NCBI GenBank assembly: GCA_007844125.1
Contig: CM017558.1
Location: 27,795,478-27,859,477 of the forward strand
Source: Sinonovacula constricta
Taxonomy: Eukaryota; Mollusca; Bivalvia; Cardiida; Solecurtidae
Reading direction: 5' to 3'
Length of the DNA: 64,000 nt
The notes beneath the pieces are model-generated. The model saw only the letters and a list, made by a program, of their open reading frames with translations. It was not told the DNA's origin and made no database searches. Shown here one piece after another: positions 41,381 to 54,300 of this stretch. Within the stretch, counting starts at the first letter, position 1; every line of letters starts with the position of its first letter. A program made the translations under genes and the position numbers.

Positions 41381-41403
41381 ATCAGGTGATAAAGAGAGTA
41401 TAT

Positions 41404-41800
41404 ATAAGCAATCCGGTTCGCTCAGTTGGAAGGACATTCGCCCGATAGTGAAGGGTTTCGGGTTCGAGTCTTGGATTAGCCTACCATGTTATGTACGTTT
41501 ACAACATACGAGACCTGAAAGTTCAGTCGACTGAACGTCCCCTCAGGTTCATGAGGTTTCGGGTGTAAATCCTGGTCGCAAAATAACAAAGTCGTTAAAA
41601 TGAAAGTGGTACCCCACTCCATTGAAAGTAATAAAATAGTTCATTAATATGTCGACCCGGTGTCTATAAAATGTGAATGGGTGTGCCATCAGGCCAAGTG
41701 AACACAGCATGCTATTGATATTGAAGGCAGCACTATGTATGTTTCAAGAGGATACCGTCTGTAGCTAACTGAAAATTGCTATTTGGAAGATAAACCCAAC
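41404..41800 (+). mobile_element. Composite SINE: two tRNA-like heads plus family C body
   Basis: A first head (CGCTCAGTTGGAAGG … GGGTTTCGGGTTCGAGTC) is followed by a second, weaker one (GGTTTCGGGTGTAAATCC) and then the family C body (GAAGGCAGCACTATGTATG, ACCGTCTG…, AGATAAACCCAACC). The tail is a run of ACCAA/ACAAAC repeats to about 41900. The heads differ from the usual C head. Confidence 0.7.
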
Positions 41801-41994
41801 CAAGCAACCAACCAAGGACCGACCGAACGAACAAACCAAGAAACCCAACAAACAAACCAACCGAAATAAACAACAAACCAAGCAAACATACAAACAAACG
41901 TTATACTTTCTGTATAGACTCGTACTTTAGCATAAGTAAAGACGGTTTTGATCACTGTCTACATTGTTAGACTGTGCAATTAGCGATAAAACCA

Positions 41995-42300
41995 CTCTAA
42001 AGTTCATTCATTCCAAATCTATAAATAAGCACGATAGTGATCTCTGCTAAAAATAGATACCGACGTCAGAGCTGATTTCTCGGATGGCGATATAACATAA
42101 TCTCAAAAGCAAGTTGTCACGTGGTTTTCCTAGTTAAAAATAGCTATCTCTGCAGCGTTGCTCAGATAGGAAATACCTGTTTTCAATGAGGAATGGGGAT
42201 TTATGTTTCACTGTTCACAGTCATAGAGTCATCAACGAGCAGCATTTTGCTTGATCTTTTCAGGTAACAACGACAAATTGTGGGGATATTTCTATTACAT
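41995..42300. mobile_element. MITE family 2, partial copy
   Basis: Contains CTAAAAATAGATACCGACGTC and AGTTGTCACGTGGTTTTCCT, then CTGCAGCGTTGCTCAGATAG. Terminal repeats not intact. Confidence 0.65.
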
Positions 42301-43140
42301 GTTTATCTTTAACATCTTTTGAACGTTCAAAGCACACACAAATACTAAAATGGCAAACGAATAATTACTGAAACTGAACTTTTATTGAGATATAAAGCAT
42401 AAACAAATGGTCCCTAGTACACCGGTTGCATACTTTGCTTTAATTGGACACGCGGATTTCGTTTCAAAAACTAAACGGCGACAAATAAACGCAAAACAAA
42501 AATAAACAAACGACATGGGTAGAACATTTTCTGCGAAAGACAATACAAAAGACATGGGGCATAGTTATTTAATTGTTTTGACCAATACAAGTGTCGTTTT
42601 GTAAAAGAGTTAACAAAATACGTGTATAAAAAGAACGGGTGTGTATGTTCTTTTCTTGCTGATGTGGTGCGCGATGAGTTGGTTCGAACTTTTCATAGAT
42701 CACGTCAAGTCTGTTCAGTACACTATACATAATGGTACCCTGATTAAATAATTAATATTAGTGTACAGTACATCTAAACAATAATAATGGCGAAGTATTG
42801 ATATTTGTAGATGCATTGAGGAAATATATAAAATAATTACATTCGAACACTTCCTGTCAGGTTTGAACTAAACATACTCATTACATGTAGTAGTGTAATG
42901 GAGTCTCAGAGCAGGCACATGAAGTGTGTTGACATCTGGAAGCCAATTTGTGTAATTCTCTGCATTTTCAATACTTGACAAACCTTCATAGAACGTACAT
43001 TTTAAACATTTCGTGGGGGTGGAGGGGTGGGGGTGGGGGTGTTAAGGGATTACAGAGACCACACGAAAAAGTCTCCACTTTTAAAACATTTTTATGCATT
43101 TTCTTCTTTTTACCTGTGTCTACGACGACAGTGTTGCGCA
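42301..43140. other. Gene-free intergenic stretch
   Basis: No exon or repeat copy recognised, apart from a G-rich run (GGGGTGGAGGGGTGGGGG) at 43015-43040. Confidence 0.35.
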
Positions 43141-43159
43141 TCAGCATGATTTATCACAA

Positions 43160-43216
43160 TGTGTGTGCGCGCGCGCGCGCGCGTGTGTGTGTGTGTGAGT
43201 GTGTGTGTGTGTGCGA
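43160..43216. repeat. Alternating purine-pyrimidine (GC)n(GT)n tract
   Basis: About 50 bp of GCGCGC flanked by GTGTGT on both sides, with one interruption. A classical Z-DNA-forming composition. Confidence 0.88.
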
Positions 43217-44400
43217 ACCCGACTCGATCCCATACCCTCGATCCCCACTAGATCCGCTCACGGAATGAATTATTTTCTATGATTATTGGATCATATCTGA
43301 ACAAGCTATCGTTCAAAAGATGCCGAGGTCTGTACTTTAAATGGAAAAACCAAAATCGCTGTAACGCTTTTAAAACTGTATATTGTTTTTAATCCAACAA
43401 CAAAGTTTATCTCCGAACTGCGCATGTTAATTACGTCATATGTTTGCAACTGTCATATTCAATACGCTGATTTGGCGTATTTAGTGACGCAATAATTTAA
43501 TTCTTAAATCTACATGAAGTGCCGATCGTGTGATTGTATGGGTAATGTACCTACATGTATGGGTCATGTTAAACTGTGACCAATCGCTTTGAATGTATGA
43601 TTGCAGTAATACACTCGGAACGCCTCGGCCATTTCAAGAAAATAGTCCGGATACCGACCAACTGCTACGCATGACAATAATATTGCCCCCTCCTTGGCAG
43701 GTGTTTTCGATAGGGAAGTTCACTGAGAGCTAGGTTGAATTTGCATAGCAACGACTGAAGAGAACACATTTAAAGCACTATTGGTGGAACGATAAACCCA
43801 ACAAACAAAGATACAAACATTTAAAGCGGTCAAGTGTACGAGGTGGTCGCAATGATTTCAATAGTGAGCAATTAGCTATCGACACAACCGAACATATAGG
43901 GAGCGTATATGTGTCAAAAGAGTTGCTATAATGTCTAGTGACAATAGTGACAATAGGATGATTTCTCTTAAAACCTATGCCCCAAACCAAGACTAGAACT
44001 GATGTGTTACACCCAAATTTCTGTTTTATGAAGTTGTAATAAGTTGCTATTTACAGTAATTTCAGCAAAAATCGTCCACAACAGGTTTGATACATTAACA
44101 GTTATTTCATTTGCACCTATACCTATGTCGTCCGGTTTTGCAAAACATAAAATCCGACATGATAGCAATAATAATATTAGTATTGTTTCTGTTTTTGCTT
44201 TAATGTCTCTATAGCAATAGCCAGCTATTTCGGAGAATGACTCCTGTCAAATGTCTGGTTAGAATTAGCGGCCCACAACGAGAAAGCTGGAAGAACTTCA
44301 CGAATAGGACAACCAACCAACCAATCAACAATCCGTCCAAAACAAAAAAATAACCAATTAACCCGACAACCAATTTACTAACCAACCAATAAGCCAGTTG
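43217..44400. other. Gene-free intergenic stretch
   Basis: Only a degenerate 3' end of SINE C (TTGGTGGAACGATAAACCCA at 43780) and CCAACCAACC-type simple repeats around 44310-44395 are recognisable. Confidence 0.4.
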
Positions 44401-44740
44401 GCCCCCGTGGCCGAGTGGTAGAGTCGCGGACTTGTACCTACTCTTACTGCTCGCCTCACATCGCGTGGGTTCGAGTCCCGGTCGGGGCGAGAAAGGTAAT
44501 GTGGGGAGTTCTTCCAGCTGGCACGTGGTTCTACCCCGTGGTTCTACCCCGTGGTTCTACCCCGTGGTTCTATCTTGTGGTTCTACCTTGTGGTTCTACC
44601 CCGTGGTTCTACCCCGTGTTTCTACCCCGTGGTTCTACCCCGACATTTGTCTGGGATCCTCCATTCACCAAGAATAGCTGGATGTCGCTATAATGACCAC
44701 AATTTTGCACCAAGCTATCATAAACAACCACAACCCAAAC
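44401..44740 (+). mobile_element. SINE family A, best head, with internal 13-bp minisatellite
   Basis: The head GCCCCCGTGGCCGAGTGGTA to GGGTTCGAGTCCCGGTCGGG resembles a tRNA with a long variable arm (Leu/Ser type). The body follows; within it GTGGTTCTACCCC is tandemly repeated about nine times (44525-44641), and the 3' body TCTGGGATCCTCCATTCACC resumes. This is SINE-derived, not a functional tRNA gene. Confidence 0.85.
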
Positions 44741-44886
44741 CAACCAACGTTTCGGAATATTATAGTATGGGCGGTCTAGATGGTCTTACTTTCTATTCAG
44801 CAGTCAAATTGTGGTGATATATCAATTACCTGCACACCTTTTAAAACACACAAGTAATACAATGGCAAACGAATAATTATTGTATC

Positions 44887-45374
44887 TTAAAGGTAGTATC
44901 CACTTGACTATATGTTATACGTGTAATATTATCTTACGCATGATGTGGGGAATTTGTGTATAATTGGTGCATAACCTTATACTATAGTGTAAGCAGAGGC
45001 TATTTATAACATTACCTCACACACTGGACGGTACCGATAGCGAAGTGTATCGTTTGTAATGTTCATTTTTCCTAATATATAAATAAGCAAGAATTTCAGC
45101 TGAAATTAGATATCGCTAATTACCCGGATGATCATGTAACGTGATTTCAAAAGTAAGTGGTCACGTGGTTTTCTGAAATTACAAAAAGCTAACCGTGCAG
45201 CGTGGCTCGGATAGGAAATACTTTTGGTAGTTACAAATGTGGTGTTACGCTTTTTTGTTTACATGGATGTAGGGCGCCAATAAACAGAGATCTTTTCAGA
45301 TAACAATGCAAATGGTTGTTTGAGTAACAAAAATTAAGGTCCAACTTGTCGGATACCACCTGTAATGTTGGCAT
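44887..45374. mobile_element. MITE family 2, complete copy (488 bp)
   Basis: Left end TTAAAGGTAGTATCCACTTG; right end CTTGTCGGATACCACCTGTAA. Core with CACGTGGTTTTC and CGTGCAGCGTGGCTC. A second, partial, inverted relative follows at 45378-45690. Confidence 0.82.
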
Positions 45375-45377
45375 ACG

Positions 45378-45690
45378 ACATTTTGGACCAAAACCTTTCT
45401 TTCAATAGCCAAATAAGGCATTGCTACCTTAAAAGGTCTTGCAAAATATTGTTCATTGGTGACCTATGTCTGTGTGAACAGTGAAGCATAAATCCCCACT
45501 CGTCATTGCAGGTATTTTCTGTCTAAATCAGGCAGCAGAGATCGCTATTTTTAAACTAAGAAAACCACGTGACTACCTACTTTTGAGATAACATTATGAC
45601 GCTGTAGGGCAATTCGTACTGACGTAAACATCTACTTTTAGCAGAGCTCAGTTTCTTGCGTATTCTTAGATTTGGAAAAGGTACATTTAG
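45378..45690. mobile_element. MITE family 2, partial copy
   Basis: Contains CTCGTCATTGCAGGTATTT, GCTATTTTTAAACTAAGAAA and CCACGTGAC in the order expected for the opposite orientation to the preceding copy. Confidence 0.65.
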
Positions 45691-46239
45691 TGATTTTTTA
45701 TAGAATACAATACAATAAAGTTAGTGTTCAAAATCTTGTGCAAAATCAAAATCGTCTTTTCTTTGACTCAAGTATGTGTTTATGAAGAAAATTAGACCCA
45801 CATTCTCAAAAGCATTAGTATGATATATTATTTCATTCATTTGATATATGGAAAAGTGTCTGACACCAATTTTAATGTCTCTTGCGAAGAAGGCATGAAA
45901 CAACTGGTCCTTAGATCGAGGGTACCATACTTTGCATCAAGTGGCCATGGTTTTTTGCAACAACAACAACAACAACAATAACAACACCAACAAAGCAATA
46001 AAACCCTTTCTCTGTGAAATAACCATGGGACATAGTTTTATAATGGTTTTGATTAATACACGTGTTGCTTCTGAACAAAGAATCAATAATTACTGTACAA
46101 AGGAACATGTATGTGCTTTCATGTAGAAATAATGAACAGCTACATACAGTCAAGTGTAAGGAAATTGAGGGAATGTGACGTACCATGTCGGGTGTCTACT
46201 ATCATATCACAGTGTATGTAACACTGTATATGCGGTAAC

Positions 46240-46628
46240 AATCGGAACACCTCGGATAATTCACGAATCATCTCTCGTATGTATGTACGTAGTTGAATCA
46301 CCTTGGCCATTTCCCTAAATGGGAATTCTTTTGTGACAGACGTCAAAACAAAGATGGCAGCTCGGATGGCAGCTCACTACAGTACGATGGTGTAAAACTT
46401 CAATTTGTGGCAGCTTGAAATTTAAATCATTCAAGTTTAATTTACCCAACGGAGCAAAGACAAAGCTGTCAAACCACGCCATTGTTTATGTTTTGTGCGA
46501 ACTACATTTTAGGCATATTCTTCTGACTTCCGGCGAACAAAACAATCGTGTTTTCTGATAGCATTATTGCACTAGATACATCCGAGGGATAATTGTCCCG
46601 AGGACGGAATTACCTGAGGAGTTCCGAA
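46240..46628. mobile_element. MITE family 1, copy 2
   Basis: Left end AATCGGAACACCTCGGATAA; right end ACCTGAGGAGTTCCGAAT. Same interior as the copy at 360. Confidence 0.88.
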
Positions 46629-47417
46629 TGATGCGGTAAGTGAACTTCATCTCTGAACAACTGAAAGATAGAGGAAAGATAAACCAAACGTACAAACTAA
46701 CCAGAATCAGAGATTTAGATTAACTCATCACTATGCAAGGTTAAACCTTTTTATAAATAAAACCGTTTGTGAATACAATTACTTCCAAAATAAAGAACAT
46801 GTAATTGTATATACGTTCATTGTTCCATCGTATATAACAATTACCATGAAATTGACCCATTTCAGAATTGCAGGTTTTCGCTAAGCTTTAGACAACGGTT
46901 TATCTGTGTTTTATAATGTATAAAATTAAAGTACCGTTGAAAAAATATAAACGATGTTACATGTCATTAAGCAAATCATATAGGAAATGCGGGGTTGGAG
47001 CGCTCCACAAACCAGGTTTATGCGCCATAGTCGGTCCTTGTGCTGACTGACCGTTCCTAGTATATTTGTGTTATGTCTCGTCTCTGTGTTTTTGTCACAT
47101 ATACTTTTACTTGAATGTGTCTAGCAGTAGTTCAAATTAAAACATTTGTGGTAATTCTTATAGGACATTTCTATATTTTCCAATACACGAAGTTAGACAT
47201 TATTTAAGATTATATAAGAACAGCATATTTCTAGACCACAGCAATGAAGACTATTGACCCATATACCGCACCGTACAGATCAGCTGCAATGGTCGCCAAT
47301 AAACATTTCTTCATAATAACTACTTGCTGAGTCTTTTTAGGGGTGACACTGGTAACTATCTCTGCTGACAACGTGCAGAAGTTTGTGGATGGAATACATC
47401 AACATCTTGACATCGAC
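46629..47417. other. Upstream region of CUB gene 2
   Basis: Includes a diverged relative (46940-47180; TGACTGACCGTTCC) of the repeat duplicated at 54563 and 55214. A possible splice acceptor (TCTTTTTAG) at 47331-47339 suggests that 47340-47417 is 5' untranslated sequence of the first coding exon. Confidence 0.5.
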
Positions 47418-47428
47418 ATGGAAATCAG
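47418..47428 (+). CDS. CUB gene 2, exon 1 (start codon)
   Basis: ATGGAAATCAG|GTAATT. Eleven coding bases, phase 2 out, as in gene 1. The frame is open upstream to 47340, but starting here gives a normal-length signal peptide. Confidence 0.68.
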
Positions 47429-48062
47429 GTAATTCCGTGTATAGAAACTGCACGGAAATGCTTTTTTACAGTAAATTAGATACTATAATGTTTCGATGCA
47501 GGCTTATTGTTTTTTTTTATGATGATTATGTATTCAAAGCATCTGAAACAACAAGTAAATATGATATAATTTATCAATATTTTGTCTTCGTCTTTACGAG
47601 AAACAATTTATGTTTATGTTAAGAATATGCGTTTTAAAAGAACAAGAAGAAAATGATTTTTTTCATTCTTATTAATATGTGTTCAATACAGGCTTCAGTG
47701 GTGTGCTTTTACACGCATGCGTGTACTGGTAAATAAATAAAGATTTCTAGAGAATAAATTATTACTTTACGAACCACATATGCCAATAACTTTCGTCTTG
47801 AAATATTTTGAAACCTTTCGAAAGAAACATTTTACTAAAAATCTGCAAGCTTTTAAAAACGGGCTTCTTTTAAAGGACACATACTGTAGTAAATCAAGTT
47901 TGTACTGAAATCAACATAGTTTGAATAAGTTTCCAAAATCTTTTTATAAAGGTTGATTAGTTGTTAAAGCTTTATATAAAAACTATATTGTATTGTTAAC
48001 TATAATACATAAAAAATTAATTAATATTGTAAGGGCTGGTCAGAAAATAAAAACGTGGTGCG

Positions 48063-48139
<77 letters not shown>

Positions 48140-48313
48140 TTTAATAATTTTAATAATTATTATAATTATAAAAATAATAAATAAAATAATAAAAATTATG
48201 CTGATGATGATAATTATAATAATAATATATTATTAATAATAATTATAATAATAATAAGAAGAACAATAATAATAATTATTATTATCATTATTATTGTGGT
48301 GGTGGTGTTGATA

Positions 48314-48375
<62 letters not shown>

Positions 48376-51300
48376 ACTAAAACGACGACTACTACTACTA
48401 ATAACAACAAAATAATTCACCCCTATCATAGCACCACTAACTTTCTAACAAAAATATTGAACTTGTGTTGTGAAGACAACAAACAGGTCATTCGTGATAA
48501 CTTTTTTAACTTTCAATATCATTCTTTGTTTCAACATAAGAAATAAAATATTAATCCATCATTGATAAACAAGTATGGAAGGTGGAAAATGTCACACCTT
48601 TATGGATAAAATAAGTGTGTATTTATTTATTTCTTTTTCGAGCTAAATCGTGAAAGTGGGTGACGATGGCGTTTAATAAAGCCATTTTGATTAGTAATGG
48701 AATAATTTTGAAAACAAACCCATACCCCTAATGACTTCAAAGATTTTTAATATATTATTACATATTAATACATGTACTTGCCAGACCAACACTTGCAAAA
48801 AGCGTTTTTCAACAAAAGAACAAAAGAAAAGTCACTTAGCACAACCGTGGTAGAACCAAAGAGTGTCTACACTTTGTCTCTCAGGTCAGTTTAGAAATGC
48901 ATTGTAGTGCACAACTTTTACAACACAGAACTAATAAAATGTCAATCGAATAAATATTGCATATTATTATTTTTTTGGAAGAAGACCATAAAACAATAGA
49001 TCAAGAGCATATGGGTTGCATGTTTAAATAACCCTCTTTAAAAATGCATATTTACATAAAAATCACAGAAATGGTTATAAAAATAACTGTGTTTACAAAA
49101 TGTTAAGATTTCGACGTTAAGCGTGAAAGTCAGATTGACGCAATAACTATACTGATACATTGACAACAAAAATAATAATAAAAAGTATATATTTCGTCAT
49201 TCACATCGCCTGCTTTTAGTGTCTTTATCTAGAAAATCCTGATCTTTGTTGATAATGGTAGAAGTTGCTTAGCATCATCTACATATACATTTTGATCATT
49301 AAAATTTAACATAACCGTCAGGGACGAAAAAACTAAAAGTGTAACATCATCCGACTGCCGTATGCGAACAAGATCCATTTTTTTTACAAGACTCGCTATT
49401 CAAAGACTGTTTTAGAGCGTGTCGAATATTAATGTGCTTGTCAAATATCGAAATTTTATGAACACCCTTATAATACAAAACCAAATATAAAGCCTTTGTA
49501 TTTTGATCAGTGGTCGCGCACTCTCCATTGATTTGTTGTTCAGATAATTTTATTTCTGACAGACATGTGCAACAGAATGTCTGTGATCGAGGTTCTCAGC
49601 AGTAGGATTAAGAACTATATAGCCATAATATGGGGTTACTTCCTTTTCAAATGACAACAAGAAGGGTCACGAATGGGCGACAACTAACGAGTCACAGAGA
49701 GCATTTGCTGAATGCAAGCAGATATTCCGTTACCTTTCTTTCTTCCTTGTTGTATGCTATATTTTTTTGTAATTGCAAGATGCAGTGTTGTGAATTTATG
49801 TTTTTGTTTGCTGCATTATTGACAAGATTTTATTATTGCGTGCTCACTGTTGATTTGGGCAAGATCGAGAAACCATACCTTGCAAATCGAACGTTCTCAG
49901 ATCACGTTCCGCGTCAATACAATGTGGGCACGTTCGGATAATTGGCCTGTGTCAAAACATATCCATACAGTTAAAAGGAAGAGCAGTTGTACAGACACAG
50001 GATATAGTGAGAACGATAAACACTTTCCCTCAAGTCTGACTGTAGTGCGATTTTAGCTCATAATATCCGTCAATCTTTTCCAGGTTTGAATTCTTTAATC
50101 ATGCGCAACAAATCCAATATATGTAACGATAACCACATTTGTGACAAATAATCAATACTACTATATCGCGTTATGACAGACACAGTCTTAAATCCAGGTC
50201 AGAAACAATTAAAAACTCTATTTGCATATTCTTATTTTAGCAATTATATTGATTTTTTTAAATTTCAGATTTGTGTTGTCGATAATCGTAAATGCTGTCC
50301 TAACCTCACGGCTCGGTATGTACAAAATTATATTATCATTATTCTATTATATGCACAACAATAGTTTTCTTCCATTCAACAAAAGATAAACACATATCAA
50401 AACATTTGCTAGTAGACTGACGAACATACCCAAATGTTCGAGTCTGCCCATGACATCAAAACATCATTGCATTATATCCATTAATTTTAATAATTAAAAC
50501 AATAACGGCTTTCTAAGTTAACAGTAATTAATTTAAGATAGTAATAGAAAGAGTCAAGTTTCGTGCTCTTTTGAATTAGGCAAAAGTTAATGCGTGTAGC
50601 AACAAAAAAAATAAAAATACAATCGAATGTTTTAGTGTTTGTCATACGTAAACGCTGAATCAAATTGCAAAATAATACGTGTGCGCGAACAATAAAGCCT
50701 TTATGACGTTAAGCTCAAATTCTGGACAATTCACAAATAGACAGCAGGCATATTTTACATACTGGCCCATGATTGGACGAAAACATTCGTTCTGTATCTT
50801 GCATTGCAGTCAGTTGCGAATGTAGCGACGTGAACCTAAGCGCCATCGAAACACTGAATGTCACGGAATACAGGAAGGAGTATACCACGCCCAACTACCC
50901 GCAGGCTTACTACTCGTATGTGAACATGCTGTTATTTTTTGTTTGGATAGGAGCCTCTGCACTTATTTGACCTATTACACACATATTTATTCACAACCTA
51001 AAACAAGAATCTGTGCACAAAATAAAAGTCCCGCGTCGGTACCTTCCTTCCTATCTGCCTGCCTACTTGCCTGGCTACCTTTCTGCCTTTGTGGCTGCCC
51101 GCCGCCAGTCTACATACCTGCTGCCTTCTTACCGGTATGCTTGCATAACTACGACTTTACCTACCTACCTGCCTACCTGCCTACCTGCCTAAACGCCTAC
51201 CTACCTACCTACCTTCCTGCTACCTACTTACTTGCCTACATGTCTGCTTACAGACCTTCCAACAAACCTTCCGACCCACCTACCAGCTAACCTTCCCACC

Positions 51301-54300
51301 TATCTGCCTGCCTTCTGTTAACTTCTACCTATCTGCCGGTCTGCCTGCCAGCCTACCTACCTACCTACCTTTTACCTTTCTACCTGCTTACCAGATATGC
51401 ACCCACTTCCCTACACACTAACCTACCTACTATCTACCTTCATACCTACTACTATCTATCTACATACCTACTATCTACCTACATACCTACTATCTACCTA
51501 CATACCTACTATCTATCTACATACATGATATCTATCTACATATCTACTATCTACCTACATACTTACTATCTACCTACATACCTACTATCTACCTACATAC
51601 CTACTATCTACCTACATACTTACTATCTACCTACATACCTACTATCTACCTACATACTTACTATCTACCTACATACCTACTATCTACCTACATACCTACT
51701 ATCTACCTACATACCTACTATCTACCTACATACTTACTATCTACCTACATACCTACTATCTACCTACATACTTACTATCTACCTACATACTTACTATCTA
51801 CCTACATACTTACTATCTACCTACATACCTACTATCTACCTACATACTTACTATCTACCTACATACCTACTATCTACCTACATACCTACTATCTACCTAC
51901 ATACCTAATATCTATCTTCATATCTACTATCTACCTACATACCTCCTATTTATCTACATACCTACTATCTACCTACATACCTACTATTTATCTACATACC
52001 TACCATCTACCTACATACTTACTATCTACCTACATACCTCCTATTTATCTACATACCTACTATCTACCTACATACATGATATCTATCTACACACCTACTA
52101 TTTATCTACATACCTACTATCTATCTACATACCTACTATCTATCTACATACCTACTATCTATCTACATACCAACTATCTATCTACATACCTATTATTTGA
52201 TCTACAATACCTAGTCTATCTACAATACCTACTATCTATCTACATACCTACTATCTACCTACATACCTACTATCTATCTACATACCTACTATCTACCTAC
52301 ATACCTTCTACTAATCTACATACCTACTATCTACCTACATACCTACTATCTACCTACAATCCTACTATCTACCTACATACCTACTATCTACCTACATACT
52401 TACTATCTACCTACATACCTACTATCTATCTACACACCTACTATCTATCTACATACCTTCTATCTACCTACATACCTACTATCTATCTACATACCTACTA
52501 TCTATCTACATACCTACTATCAACCTACATACCTACTATCTACCTACATACCTACTATTTATCTACATACCTACTATCTACCTACATACCTCCTATTTAT
52601 CTACATACCTACTATCTACCTACATACCTACTATCTACCTACATACTTACTATCTACCTACATACCTACTATCTATCTACATACCTACTATCTATCTACA
52701 TACCTACTATCTATCTACATACCTACTATCTACCTACATACCTATTATCTATCTACATACCTACTATCTACCTACATACTTACTTTTTACCTACATACCT
52801 ACTATCTACCTACATACTTACTATCTACCTACATACTTACTATGTACCTACATACCTACTATCTATCTACATACCTACTATCTATCTACATACCTATTAT
52901 CTACCTACATACCTATTATCCATCTACATACCTACCGTGGTGTTTTCCTGCTGCATATCTTCCTACCTACCTGCATGCTTGCCAACCACACGCTGTCCTA
53001 TTATCCTGCCACCTATCCGATCATTTGTTCAAGTTCCTTTATATTTGGTCGAGCATAAGCAAGAAATCTATACCACTACTATTTGTTACATATTTGCCAT
53101 TTCACGGCATGAGTTAGAACTCGTGGCCAATCGAACCTGCGGTCGGCCTTTGAGTTATGCACTACCATGTCCTTTTTTATGCAATGTTAAAACAGTACAC
53201 ATTTTCGCATAATAATGTTCCATCTGCCTGTCTGTATTCCCAATGCTTGACTACCAGACGGATGAACTGTCAGTGGGTGTTCGATGCCGGCCGTGAAGAC
53301 GGGTCCATCATCATGGATGTGGTCGACATGCAGTTTGAGACCTCCGCCGACTGTATTACTGATTCGCTCACCATCTACGAAGGTATTTCAATTGCTTTTT
53401 ACACAAAATGTTTTAATACGATCACATAATAAGTAAAGACTTTTTATAACATTACGTCAGTTCTTAAACATGCAAATGGTAAAATATAACGATTTAAATG
53501 TCTGTTATTGCAAAATCTATAAATAAGCACGAATGGGATTTCAGCTAAACATAGATTCACGTGACGTAACCTCAAAAGTAAGTGGCCACGTGTTATTTTT
53601 CGTTTAAAAATAGCTAACTGTACAGCGTGCCTCGGATAGGAAATACATTTTTGTAAAGACACGTGAGATGTTAGCTTTACTTTTCACGTGGATTTAGGGC
53701 AGCAATAAACAACATCGGATCTTAAAAAGCAACAAGAATGTATTTGGTTGCTCGAGAGAATCAAAATGGTCCAAACTGTCAGTAGCCACATTTAATTGCG
53801 AACTTTCTTTCCCTTTTTAAAATCTGAACAACTTATCATTGAAAATCTCGAGCGTGTTGACGACCAGTTGTTGTGTAGTTTGCATACAGTCATGTTGGGT
53901 TGCCATAAAGAAACCTATCGTTTAATCTTTGGCTTTTCATGTCTTTTATCCATTTCTCCCTTTTCTGTTTTTTCTGTTTTATCCATAAACATGCTCTTTT
54001 CTGTTTATTAACAATACCAAAATCAATCGGAACATCTCGGATAATCCACGAATCATCTCTCAGATGTGTGTATGTAGTAGGATCACCTCGGCCATTTCCC
54101 TAAGTGGGACTACTATTGTGACAGACGTCAAAACAAAGATGGCAGCTCGGATGACAGCTCACTACAGTACGATGCCTGTAAAACTTTATTTTGTGGCGGC
54201 TTCAAATTAAAAAAATCAATTTTAATTTACCCAGCGCAGCAGACATGCAGCTGTCAAACTATAACATTGTTTTCGTTTTGTGCGAACTACATTTTAGGGA

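Noticed and set aside
52076..53212. 378-codon frame, the longest in the window
   Set aside because: It is a 19-bp repeat array lying in an intron between two solid CUB exons.
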